Assembly: GCA_958435885.1 (NCBI GenBank)
Contig: CAUBHZ010000002.1
Coordinates: 1 to 22,735, forward strand
Direction: 5' to 3'
Length of the DNA: 22,735 bases
Source of the DNA: an uncultured Intestinimonas sp.
GTDB lineage: Bacteria > Bacillota_A > Clostridia > Oscillospirales > Oscillospiraceae
Positions 15,389 to 22,735 of the stretch are shown piece by piece; the stretch's first letter is position 1, and the number at the start of each line of letters is the position of its first letter. The position numbers and the translations under genes were made by a program. The notes under the pieces were generated by a model. That model did no database searches. It was not told where the DNA came from and worked only from the letters and a program-made list of their open reading frames with translations.

Positions 15389-15437
15389 ACAGCCGCTTCG
15401 GCACTCGGACCGAGTGCCGGAGCGGCTGTTTGTATGT
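15389..15437. terminator. Bidirectional terminator between convergent genes
   Basis: A long near-perfect stem of about 20 bp (arms 15389-15408 and 15410-15429, one G-U pair) is followed by TTTGTATGTCTT on the plus strand and by TATTTTATTTG on the minus strand. It can end both the amidohydrolase operon (stop 15343) and the deacetylase gene (stop 15453). Confidence 0.85.
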
Positions 15438-15452
15438 CTTACCTTATATTAT

Positions 15453-16238
15453 TTACCCCTCCGCCGCAGAAGTGCAGGGCAGCTGCCGCCCTGTGTGGTC
15501 GATGGTGTAGTCGGTGTTGTAGGTCCCGGGGAGGATGAGCTCTGACACCGGCACCAGGGTGTAGCCGTCCTTCAGCAGGGCCTCGATGATGCCGGGCAGG
15601 GCCTCCGGGGTGTGGAGGGCCGCGTTGTGGAAGAGGATGATGGACCCGGGCTGCACCTTGGAGGTGACACGCTGGGTGATCTCACCCGCCGACAGGTCCT
15701 TCCAGTCCAGGCTGTCCACGTCCCACTGGATGGGCTCGATGCCCAGGGCCCGGACGGCGGTGATGACCTTGTCGTCGTACTCGCCGTAGGGGGGACGGAA
15801 GAGGGTAGGCCGCACCCCGGTGACCGCCTCGATCTTGTCGGCGCAGGCGGTGACGTCGGCCTGGATCTCCTCCCGGCTGAGCTGGGACATGTGGGGGTGG
15901 GTGTCGGAGTGGTCCATGACCTCATGTCCCGCGTCGGAGAGGGCCTTGACCGACTCGGGGTATTTGTCCACCCACTCGCCCACCACGAAGAAGGTGGCCT
16001 TCACGTCGTATTTGCCCAGAATGTCGATGAGCTGCTGGGTGTCCTCGTTGCCCCAGGCGGCGTCGAAGGTGAGAGAGGCCACCTTCTGGTCCCGGGCCAC
16101 ACAGTAGATGGGCAGCTGCCGGGTGGTGGCCGACGCCCCCACGATAGCCGGGTGGTTCACCACGTAAAGCATGGCCGCCGCCGCCAGCAGGCACAGTCCC
16201 ACCGTAAAGACCCGCCGCCGGATCAGGTACAGTTTCAT
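15453..16238 (-). CDS. PdaB-like polysaccharide deacetylase (NodB fold), membrane-anchored
   Basis: The protein has 262 residues from ATG 16238, eight bases after AAGGAGG; a longer reading from 16355 has no such site and runs through a hairpin. Residues 8-28 form one hydrophobic N-terminal helix, so the enzyme is exported and tethered. The NodB domain covers about 50-240. Motif 1 is TFDAAWG (57-63): the catalytic D59 is kept but the usual second aspartate is alanine, as in sporulation-type PdaB proteins, which carry TFD-x-x-WG. Motif 2 is HSDTH (110-114; H110 and H114 metal ligands). Motif 3 is RPPYG (148-152), and ILFHN supplies the late histidine. Likely role: deacetylation of peptidoglycan or cortex glycans during sporulation; a cell-wall glycan role outside sporulation is possible. 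Confidence 0.88.
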   Translation of the reverse strand: MKLYLIRRRVFTVGLCLLAAAAMLYVVNHPAIVGASATTRQLPIYCVARDQKVASLTFDAAWGNEDTQQLIDILGKYDVKATFFVVGEWVDKYPESVKALSDAGHEVMDHSDTHPHMSQLSREEIQADVTACADKIEAVTGVRPTLFRPPYGEYDDKVITAVRALGIEPIQWDVDSLDWKDLSAGEITQRVTSKVQPGSIILFHNAALHTPEALPGIIEALLKDGYTLVPVSELILPGTYNTDYTIDHTGRQLPCTSAAEG

Positions 16239-16303
16239 TCCATACGCCTCCTTATTGGTCCCCCAAAACGGGGTGTCTCGCACAGTTCCACTATATGACG
16301 CCC

Positions 16304-16326
16304 GGTCCGGCCTCATGTGCCGGACC
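16304..16326. promoter_or_regulatory. 8-bp inverted repeat upstream of the deacetylase gene
   Basis: GGTCCGGC (16304-16311) and GCCGGACC (16319-16326) pair perfectly around CTCATGT. A possible minus-strand -10, TATAGT (16290-16295), lies just downstream, but no good -35 is visible, so this could be an operator or reflect a non-vegetative promoter. The rest of the 303-base gap 16239-16541 is AT-rich at 16380-16450 and holds the promoter of the rightward operon. Confidence 0.35.
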
Positions 16327-16445
16327 ACATCTGACGCTCCTCCCGAAAGAGACACAGTAAATTTGTAGGATTTTCACCAGAAGTAAACAGTCACATAAAA
16401 TAATTCATACGTATTTTATAAAAATAATTTGTAACCGTTTTTTGG

Positions 16446-16475
16446 TTGTATTCCGGGGCCGGAATTCGCTATAAT
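16446..16475 (+). promoter_or_regulatory. Promoter of the M60/SLH operon, with a palindrome in its spacer
   Basis: TTGTAT (16446-16451), an 18-bp spacer and a perfect TATAAT (16470-16475) form the promoter; predicted start near 16482. A palindrome, ATTCCGG-GG-CCGGAAT (16450-16465), occupies the -35/-10 spacer, a classic position for a repressor operator. The TTG at 16446 is part of the promoter, not a start codon. Confidence 0.65.
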
Positions 16476-16541
16476 CACGGAGCTGCCCAGGGCCGGATCG
16501 CACCGGCCCGGGACAACACCGTGATAGGAGAAAGAAAAGAG

Positions 16542-19500
16542 ATGAACAGATCGAACCACCTTCGCAGAGCCGTTTCCGGGCTATTGAGCCTGGCCCTGAC
16601 TGGCTCTTTCTGTACCGTCGGATACCCCGCCGCCCTGGCCCACGGGGCGGAGACCGCCGCCTCCGGCTCCTCCGGCGCCACCGGCTCCATCGCCCTCACC
16701 GTCCGCTTCGACCTGCCCCAGCTGGCCGCCGAGGTGGCCGGCCGGGACCTGCGTCTGGCCCTGACCGGCGGCGGCAGAGAGGTCACCGTCTCCCTGCCTG
16801 ACGGCGCCGCCGCCGGCGCCGACGGCCTGGCCGTATCCGTGGAGGCCCAGAACGTCCAGGGCGTCCCCCTCACCACCGAGCGCCGGATCGGCTACTACCA
16901 GGTGACCCTGGACGGCCTGCCCACCGGAGACTACACCATGACTCTGACCGGCCGGGGCTATGCCGCCTGCACCACCCGGGTGGAGCTGGAGGACTACTCC
17001 CGGCACGTGCTCCTGAGCACCGGCAACGGCAGCTTCGCCCTGGGCGATGTGGACGGCGACGGCGCCGTCACAGCCGCCGACCGGGACGCCATGGACGCCC
17101 ACCTGGGGCAGACCGGCGACCTGGCCACCTACGACCTCAACGGCGACGGGGTGGTGGACGTCACCGACCTCTCCTACATCAACAAGCTGGTGGGGGTGGA
17201 GGGCGAGCCTCAGATCCTCTCCACCGCCGCCATCGTACGCACCACCGTGGAGGAGGGGTCTGTGAACCTCAGCGGCGGCACCGCCGACGACCTCTTCACC
17301 GGCGGGAACACCGTCACCCTGGCTCCCGCCCAGGGAAAAAGTGAGCTCTCCCTTCCCATCACCCTGGACAAGGCCACCGAGATGAGCGAGATCTCCATCA
17401 CCACCCCCGTCTCCGAGGGCGCCATCCAGGCGGGCTCCGCCCTGGTGGAGCTGGAGGACGGCAGCACCATGACCGTCCCCTTCGACATCTCCGCCCCCGC
17501 CGGGGTCCACGCCACCGGCCGCACCGCCGGGCAGAGCGTCATCTCCATCAACCTGGGCAAGAAGGTGGCGGTGAAGAAGGTGACCATCACCGTCACCAAG
17601 GTGGAGGGCCAGACCGGCGAGACCCCGGAGTTTGCCGCCGTGACCCAGATCCAGTTCCTCAAGGACATCGTCTCCGACGCCATTCAGGCCGACACCCAGG
17701 TGAAGGGCCTGACCGCCGCCGCCGGCGACGGGGAGGTGAAGCTGGTGTGGGACAGCGTGAAGAACGTCACCGGCTACACCGTCTCCTACGGTCAGGACCG
17801 GAACAACCTGAGCCAGAGCCTGTGGGTGAGCACCAATAAGGCCACCCTCTCTGGGCTGAAGAACAACCAGACCTACTACTTCCAGGTGACCGCCGCCAGC
17901 GACGGCTGGACCGGCACCCCCTCGGCGGTGATCTCCGCCGTGCCCGTCCCCGCCAACGCCCCCGGCGCACCCTCCAACCTGGTGGTGGAGGGTGCCGACA
18001 CCGCCCTGCGCCTGACCTGGGGCTCCACCAAGGACGCCACCTACTACCAGGTGTTCTACCGTGAGAAGGGGGAGAGCGACTTCCGGCGCTGGGGCAGCGA
18101 CACCGCCTCCACCGGCGCGGTCATCACCGGCCTCACCAACGGCACCGAGTACGAGGTGGCGGTGAAGGCGGGCAACCTCCGGGGCGTAGGACCGCTCTCC
18201 GCCGTGGCCCTGGGCACCCCTGAGCGGGAGTCCTTCTCCCTGCCCGAACTGCCCGCCGACGGCCGCATCGACAGCGGGTCCATCACCTCCATCGTCATGA
18301 AGGACCCCTCCAACGTGGACAAGGGCCTGTGCCCCAACTTCGACGTCACCACCCACCTCACCGACGGCGACCCCAACACCTACTGGGTGGCCCGGCACTA
18401 CTCCCCCTCCAGCGCCATCACCTACACCTTTGACGGCGCCTACGACATGAACTATGTGCTGGTGGTGCCCTACCTGGACGCCAAGCACAAAAAGTGCATC
18501 AAGGCCTTCAACGTGACGGCCCGAGACCAGGAGGGCGAGGTGCTCTACTCCGCCGAGGCCCTCCCGGCCAGCGGTCTCATCGACGGCGGCTATGTGGCCC
18601 TGGCCTTCCCTGAGCTCAAGGGGGTCCACAGCCTCACCATCGGCCTCAACGAGGTGGAGGGCGGCGGCGCCCGGGTGAGCATCTCCGAGATCGCCTTCTA
18701 CAAGAGCAACACCCTCAGCGACGACATCGCCGCCCTCTTTGACAACGGCTCCTTCACCGCCCTGAAGGGCTCCGTGGAGCAGAGTGACATCACCGCCCTG
18801 CGGGAGCGGCTGAGCGTCCTGAGCAGCTTCTACCTGGACCGCGCCCGGCTGAAGGACGAGCTGGACCTGGCCCAGGCCCTGCTGGAGCACAAGGACAACG
18901 CCCTGGCCCTGGTGAAGAACGACTTCCAGAGCCGCTCGGCCTCCGCCGCCGGGGACAAGGCCGCCGGTCAGACCGCCAGCGCCCTCCAGCCCCTGGGCAT
19001 CACCGCCAAGGCGGGCGCCACCGTGGCCATCTACGCCGACCTGCCCGGCGACAAGCCCGTCTATGTGGTGCCCACCCAGTTCTACGGTGAGTCCGGCGTG
19101 TGGAAGGGCAGCCCCATCGAGCTGAAGAACGGCCGCAACTACCTCACCATCGAGACCATTGGCAGCCTGAAGGACACCCGGGGCGGCGTGCTCTACCTGA
19201 CCTACGCCGGCGACCATCCCGAGGACATCCAGATCCAGATCCGCAATGCCGCCAACGTCTGGCAGATGCCGGTGCTGGAGCTGTCCGGCTGGTACGACCT
19301 GGACGAGGGCGGCCGCAAGGATGCCATCCGGACCTATGTCCAGGCCCTGGAGGCCTATGTCTCCGGCCTCACCGGCACCGCCCTCACCACCGACGTCCGC
19401 AACGCCACCGAGATCTCCACCCCCAGCGTCCTCCTGTCCCTGCCCGCCGACCAGGTCCTGGCCGGTCTGAAGGGCGTGAACCACGACGAAAACGCCATGG

Positions 19501-21392
19501 TGGAGACCATGTACCAGAACGTGCTGGCCTGGGAGGAGGAGCTCTTCGTGGCCAACCAGGTCCAGGGCATCATCGACAGCACCGCCGACCTGAGCACCTA
19601 CCGCTATCCCATGACCACCCGTCAGAACATCCGCTATATGCGCATGTTCGCCGGCGCCTTCATGTACGCCGCCGGGGCGCACATCGGCGTGGAGTACGGC
19701 TCCACCGCCGCCCTGGTCCAGGGCCGTCCCGCCGACCAGACCGCCGGAGCGCCGGAAAACGGCCTCTTCGGCTGGGGCATCGCCCACGAGATCGGCCACA
19801 ACATGGACAAGCTGGGCAAGGCCGAGTGCACCAACAACCTCTACTCCCTGGCCGCCCAGGCCTGGGACGGGGAGGCCATGACCCTCTCCACCCGGCTCAC
19901 CGCCGACGGCCGCTGGGCGGACATCTTCAATAAGGTGGCCCAGGGCCGTCCCGGCGCCGCCAACAACGTCTTTGTCCAGCTGGGCATGTACTGGCAGCTC
20001 CACCTAGCCTATGATGAGGCCGGGGAGCCCATGGCCTTCTACAACCGGTTCTTCCAGCTGTGGAAGTCCGGCGCGTACAGCGGCTACGGCTACGACGAGC
20101 GCTTCGCCCTCATCGCCGCCCAGGCGGCCGACCGGGACCTGACCGAGTTCTTCACCCGCTGGGGCATGACCCTCAGCCCCGCTGTGAAGGCCAAGCTGGC
20201 CGACTACTCCGCCGAGGAGCGGGCCATCTGGTATCTCAATGACGCCTCCCGGAACCACCGTCTGGAGAGCGGCTCCGCCGCCCACGGCGAGGCCGACCTC
20301 ACCGCCTCCGTGGACGGCTCCCAGGTGACCCTGCACATCACCCACACCGACAGCGGCGAGATCCTGGGCTACGAGATCCGCCGGAACGGCACCGCCATCG
20401 GCTTCACCACCGGGGACGTCTATGTGGACGACCTGGGCGCCGCCAACAACCTGACCTACACCTACTCCGTGGTACCCGTGGACAAGCTGGGCAACCCGGG
20501 CGCCGAGGCGGAGGCCCAGGAGGTCCGGGTGGCCTACGACAACACCATCGACCCCGGCCTCTATGACCTGGAGCGCTCCGGCGACACCGTCACCATCACC
20601 ATGAAGGGCGGCGCCCTGCCCGTCACCGGTCTCAAGGTCACCGGCACCGATCTCAGCGGCCATTACACCGTGAAGGTGAAGGCCGACGCCCAGGCGGAGG
20701 ACTGGACCGACGCCAAGGAGGGCACCCTGTCCGGCGACACCGTGGTGGCCTACTTCACCAAGCCGGGCGCCGCCCCCTCCGACACCCGCATCTGGACCTA
20801 TGACGCCGCCGTGCTGGAGCTTTCCGGCATCCCGGAGGAGGCCCACGTGGAGCTGCTGGACTACCCCGGCGACCGGGTGGACTTCTACGACGGCGCCGCC
20901 GTGGGCATCCTGTCCCACGACTACCACTACGGCGACGGCGAGGTGGTCGAGGCCGGCACGCTGGTCATCCTGGGCACCTGCCGGGGCGACCCCGTCTACA
21001 ACTACGTGGAGGTGGAGGCGGTGTACAGCACCACCGCCGAGGCCGGCAGCGTCACCACCATCACCCGGCCCATGAACGGCTACGGCCTGCTCCTGGCCGA
21101 GATCCCCGCCGACGGGGCGGTCAGCGACACCAGCGACGGCTTCTTCCTCTTCGTGCCCGACCTGGCGGCCGAAAAGGCCCTCAACGCCCAGAGCGGCGTC
21201 ACCGACGACTACCCCCTGGAGATCCGGGTCAACTTCTACCGCACCGACGTGCCCGGCGACACCAGCAGCAAGCGGCTCACCAGCCGCACCCTGTGGCTGC
21301 CCTTCCCCGACGGCGGGGACGGCACCACCGAAGACCCGGGCTCCCTGCCCCGCATCGAACTCAAGAGCGACAACAGTCAGGAGGATACATGA
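16542..21392 (+). CDS. Secreted dockerin-bearing M60 (enhancin/mucinase-type) metallopeptidase
   Basis: The protein has 1616 residues from ATG 16542, behind AGGAG. A signal peptide (about 1-33) is followed by a small beta domain (about 45-160). A type I-like dockerin (about 166-218) has two intact calcium loops, DVDGDGAVTAAD and DLNGDGVVDVTD. Then come a beta-sandwich region (about 223-376), two fibronectin III domains (about 387-470 and 473-562), an F5/8C-like region (about 569-723) and a helical linker (about 724-815). The M60 catalytic region (about 817-1227) carries HEIGH (1082-1086) with E1095 at the HExxHx8E spacing. A further FN3-like domain and an unrecognised C-terminus complete the protein. 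M60 enzymes cleave glycoproteins such as mucins outside the cell. There is no SLH, LPXTG or membrane anchor, so the dockerin is the only visible attachment device. Its stop overlaps the next start. Confidence 0.88.
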   Translation: MNRSNHLRRAVSGLLSLALTGSFCTVGYPAALAHGAETAASGSSGATGSIALTVRFDLPQLAAEVAGRDLRLALTGGGREVTVSLPDGAAAGADGLAVSVEAQNVQGVPLTTERRIGYYQVTLDGLPTGDYTMTLTGRGYAACTTRVELEDYSRHVLLSTGNGSFALGDVDGDGAVTAADRDAMDAHLGQTGDLATYDLNGDGVVDVTDLSYINKLVGVEGEPQILSTAAIVRTTVEEGSVNLSGGTADDLFTGGNTVTLAPAQGKSELSLPITLDKATEMSEISITTPVSEGAIQAGSALVELEDGSTMTVPFDISAPAGVHATGRTAGQSVISINLGKKVAVKKVTITVTKVEGQTGETPEFAAVTQIQFLKDIVSDAIQADTQVKGLTAAAGDGEVKLVWDSVKNVTGYTVSYGQDRNNLSQSLWVSTNKATLSGLKNNQTYYFQVTAASDGWTGTPSAVISAVPVPANAPGAPSNLVVEGADTALRLTWGSTKDATYYQVFYREKGESDFRRWGSDTASTGAVITGLTNGTEYEVAVKAGNLRGVGPLSAVALGTPERESFSLPELPADGRIDSGSITSIVMKDPSNVDKGLCPNFDVTTHLTDGDPNTYWVARHYSPSSAITYTFDGAYDMNYVLVVPYLDAKHKKCIKAFNVTARDQEGEVLYSAEALPASGLIDGGYVALAFPELKGVHSLTIGLNEVEGGGARVSISEIAFYKSNTLSDDIAALFDNGSFTALKGSVEQSDITALRERLSVLSSFYLDRARLKDELDLAQALLEHKDNALALVKNDFQSRSASAAGDKAAGQTASALQPLGITAKAGATVAIYADLPGDKPVYVVPTQFYGESGVWKGSPIELKNGRNYLTIETIGSLKDTRGGVLYLTYAGDHPEDIQIQIRNAANVWQMPVLELSGWYDLDEGGRKDAIRTYVQALEAYVSGLTGTALTTDVRNATEISTPSVLLSLPADQVLAGLKGVNHDENAMVETMYQNVLAWEEELFVANQVQGIIDSTADLSTYRYPMTTRQNIRYMRMFAGAFMYAAGAHIGVEYGSTAALVQGRPADQTAGAPENGLFGWGIAHEIGHNMDKLGKAECTNNLYSLAAQAWDGEAMTLSTRLTADGRWADIFNKVAQGRPGAANNVFVQLGMYWQLHLAYDEAGEPMAFYNRFFQLWKSGAYSGYGYDERFALIAAQAADRDLTEFFTRWGMTLSPAVKAKLADYSAEERAIWYLNDASRNHRLESGSAAHGEADLTASVDGSQVTLHITHTDSGEILGYEIRRNGTAIGFTTGDVYVDDLGAANNLTYTYSVVPVDKLGNPGAEAEAQEVRVAYDNTIDPGLYDLERSGDTVTITMKGGALPVTGLKVTGTDLSGHYTVKVKADAQAEDWTDAKEGTLSGDTVVAYFTKPGAAPSDTRIWTYDAAVLELSGIPEEAHVELLDYPGDRVDFYDGAAVGILSHDYHYGDGEVVEAGTLVILGTCRGDPVYNYVEVEAVYSTTAEAGSVTTITRPMNGYGLLLAEIPADGAVSDTSDGFFLFVPDLAAEKALNAQSGVTDDYPLEIRVNFYRTDVPGDTSSKRLTSRTLWLPFPDGGDGTTEDPGSLPRIELKSDNSQEDT

Positions 21393-22696
21393 CCATGCCC
21401 CGCAGAACTTCCCTTCTCTCCGTCCTGCTGGTCCTGGCCATGGCGGCCGCCGCCCTCACCCCCTGGGCGGCCGCCGCCGGACCGGCGCTGGTGACCTCCG
21501 CCCAGGAGAGCACCAGCCAGGCGGTGGGCTTCACCGGCCTGCCCGACGGCTGCCAGAGCCTGCAGGCCACCTTTACCCTCTCCCAGTCCGGCGCCCACTA
21601 CGACTTTGCCCCCGACGGTGCCCTGGCCGCCCTGCCCGGCGTCCACGCCACCCACCGGCAGGAGGGGGACCGGGTGACGGTCTACGTCACCCTCCGCACC
21701 GGCACCCTCACCGAAAACGGCAGCCTCACCCTGGGCACCCTCTCCACCGCCAACACCCCCTTTACCGTCACCGGCTGCACCGTGGACAAGCTGCTGGGGA
21801 CCGACAGCGGTGAGCTGAGCACCGGCTCCGGCGGCCAGCAGAGCGGCGGCGGCTCCGGCAGCAGTGCGGAGGACCGCTGGTCCATCCGGGTGGAGCGCCC
21901 GACGGGGGGCACCCTCACCGCCAGCCCCACCCAGGCCGCCAGCGGCCGGACCGTCACCCTCACCGCCGTGTCCGACCAGGGCTATGTCCTGAAGGAGGTG
22001 ACCGCCGTCACCGCCGCCGGCAAGTCCCTCTCCCTCACCGACAAGAAGGACGGCACCTACACCTTTACCATGCCCGCCTCCCATGTCACCATCTCCGCCG
22101 TCTTTGTCTCTGAGGCCGCGCCGGAAGGGGAGGGGGAGGCGGCCCTGCCCTTCACCGACGTGGCCTCCGGCGACTGGTACGCCCAGGCGGTGGCCTACGT
22201 CTACCGGCAGGGCCTCATGAGCGGCACCGCCCAGGACCGGTTCTCCCCGGACCTCACCACCAGCCGGGCCATGATCGTCACCATCCTCCACCGACTGGCG
22301 GGGAGCCCCGCCGTCACCGGCGGCGCCGCCTTCACCGACGTGGCGTCCGGCGACTGGTACGCCGGCGGCGTGGCCTGGGCCAGCGCCAACGGCATCGTCA
22401 CCGGCTACGGTGACGGCCGCTTCGGCCCCAACGACCCCATCACCCGGGAGCAGCTGGCCGCCATCCTCCACCGCTACGCCGGCTTCTCCGGACAGAGCAC
22501 CGCCGGCCGGGCCGACCTGAGCGGCTACACCGACGCCGGCCAGGTCTCGGCCTACGCCGCCGACGCCATGGGCTGGGCGGTGGACCGTGGGCTCATCACC
22601 GGCGTCAGCGCCCACACCCTGGTCCCCGGCGGCTCCGCCACCCGGGCCCAGGCCGCCACCATCCTCATGCGTTTCTGTCAGGCGGCGCAGAACTGA
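21389..22696 (+). CDS. SLH-anchored surface protein with unassigned N-terminal beta domain, coupled to the M60 gene
   Basis: The protein has 435 residues; the ATG (21389) overlaps the M60 stop as ATGA, with CAGGAGG five bases upstream, so translation is probably coupled. A longer reading from 21293 would lie inside the M60 gene. A signal peptide ends near residue 30 (WAAAAG). Residues about 32-135 form a compact beta-rich domain with C55 and C130 as a possible disulfide and a TVYVTL...LTLGTLS segment. A Gly/Ser linker follows (about 140-160), then an InlB B-repeat-like domain (about 162-240), then three SLH repeats (about 250-432) for wall binding. No catalytic motif is visible. It is best read as a structural or scaffolding partner. 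The N-terminal domain could be cohesin-like, which would receive the dockerin of the M60 protein, but I cannot show this. Confidence 0.85.
   Translation: MTMPRRTSLLSVLLVLAMAAAALTPWAAAAGPALVTSAQESTSQAVGFTGLPDGCQSLQATFTLSQSGAHYDFAPDGALAALPGVHATHRQEGDRVTVYVTLRTGTLTENGSLTLGTLSTANTPFTVTGCTVDKLLGTDSGELSTGSGGQQSGGGSGSSAEDRWSIRVERPTGGTLTASPTQAASGRTVTLTAVSDQGYVLKEVTAVTAAGKSLSLTDKKDGTYTFTMPASHVTISAVFVSEAAPEGEGEAALPFTDVASGDWYAQAVAYVYRQGLMSGTAQDRFSPDLTTSRAMIVTILHRLAGSPAVTGGAAFTDVASGDWYAGGVAWASANGIVTGYGDGRFGPNDPITREQLAAILHRYAGFSGQSTAGRADLSGYTDAGQVSAYAADAMGWAVDRGLITGVSAHTLVPGGSATRAQAATILMRFCQAAQN
22151..22363 (+). repeat. Near-identical 33-base direct repeat within the SLH region
   Basis: The 33 bases at 22151-22183 recur at 22331-22363 with one mismatch, 180 bases (60 codons) apart. 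They encode the FTDVASGDWYA start of the first two SLH repeats. The DNA-level identity suggests recent duplication or gene conversion between SLH units. Confidence 0.8.
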
Positions 22697-22735
22697 ACCC
22701 TCAGCGCAAAGAAAGGCTCCCGCCCCGGTCCTTTG

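Noticed and set aside
16239..16355. Longer N-terminus for the polysaccharide deacetylase
   Set aside because: The added 39 residues precede the membrane helix, lack a ribosome site and pass through an inverted repeat; ATG 16238 has AAGGAGG at good spacing.
16581..20003. A 1140-residue minus-strand open frame antisense to the M60 gene
   Set aside because: Composition is Gly/Val/His-rich with no ribosome site or motif. The very C-rich codon ends of the M60 gene remove stops on the opposite strand.
22697..22735. Terminator or start of another gene at the right edge
   Set aside because: Only 39 bases follow the SLH gene stop; a possible stem arm is cut by the window edge and cannot be judged.

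Overview
The window looks like a chromosomal stretch from a GC-rich, anaerobic, Gram-positive gut Clostridium, probably of the Oscillospiraceae/Flavonifractor-Intestinimonas type. This is inferred from S-layer-homology (SLH) surface proteins, a dockerin module, a PdaB-type sporulation deacetylase, strong AGGAGG ribosome sites and consensus sigma-A promoters in AT-rich gaps. No rRNA, tRNA, CRISPR array, transposase or phage gene was seen.

Region 1 (1-4725): a truncated acetamidase/formamidase gene and a 1251-residue secreted, SLH-anchored M14-type zinc carboxypeptidase, both on the minus strand, each with its own promoter and separated by a strong bidirectional terminator.

Region 2 (4725-15430): a divergent catabolic cluster that reads as a sugar-acid (aldonate/aldarate-type) pathway. 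Leftward from a consensus promoter run an IclR regulator, a DapA/KDG-aldolase-family lyase, an iron alcohol dehydrogenase and a 3-hydroxyisobutyrate/tartronate-semialdehyde-type reductase. Rightward lies a sigma-54 enhancer-binding activator (PrpR_N-PAS-AAA+-HTH_8) with its own terminator. It is followed by a -24/-12 promoter and an operon of an IlvD/Edd dehydratase, a GntP-type permease and an amidohydrolase/deacetylase. The proposed logic is import, optional deacylation or ring opening, dehydration to a 2-keto-3-deoxy acid, aldol cleavage (or further dehydration), then reduction of the aldehyde. The substrate cannot be read from the sequence.

Region 3 (15453-22735): a PdaB-like polysaccharide deacetylase (minus), then a divergent two-gene operon. 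The first gene is a 1616-residue secreted M60 (enhancin/mucinase-type) metallopeptidase carrying a dockerin but no SLH domains. The second overlaps its stop codon (ATGA) and encodes an SLH-anchored protein with an unassigned N-terminal beta-rich domain. I propose, as inference only, that the second protein is the dedicated wall anchor for the first. This pair and the sigma-54/IclR-controlled divergon are the most interesting items in the window.
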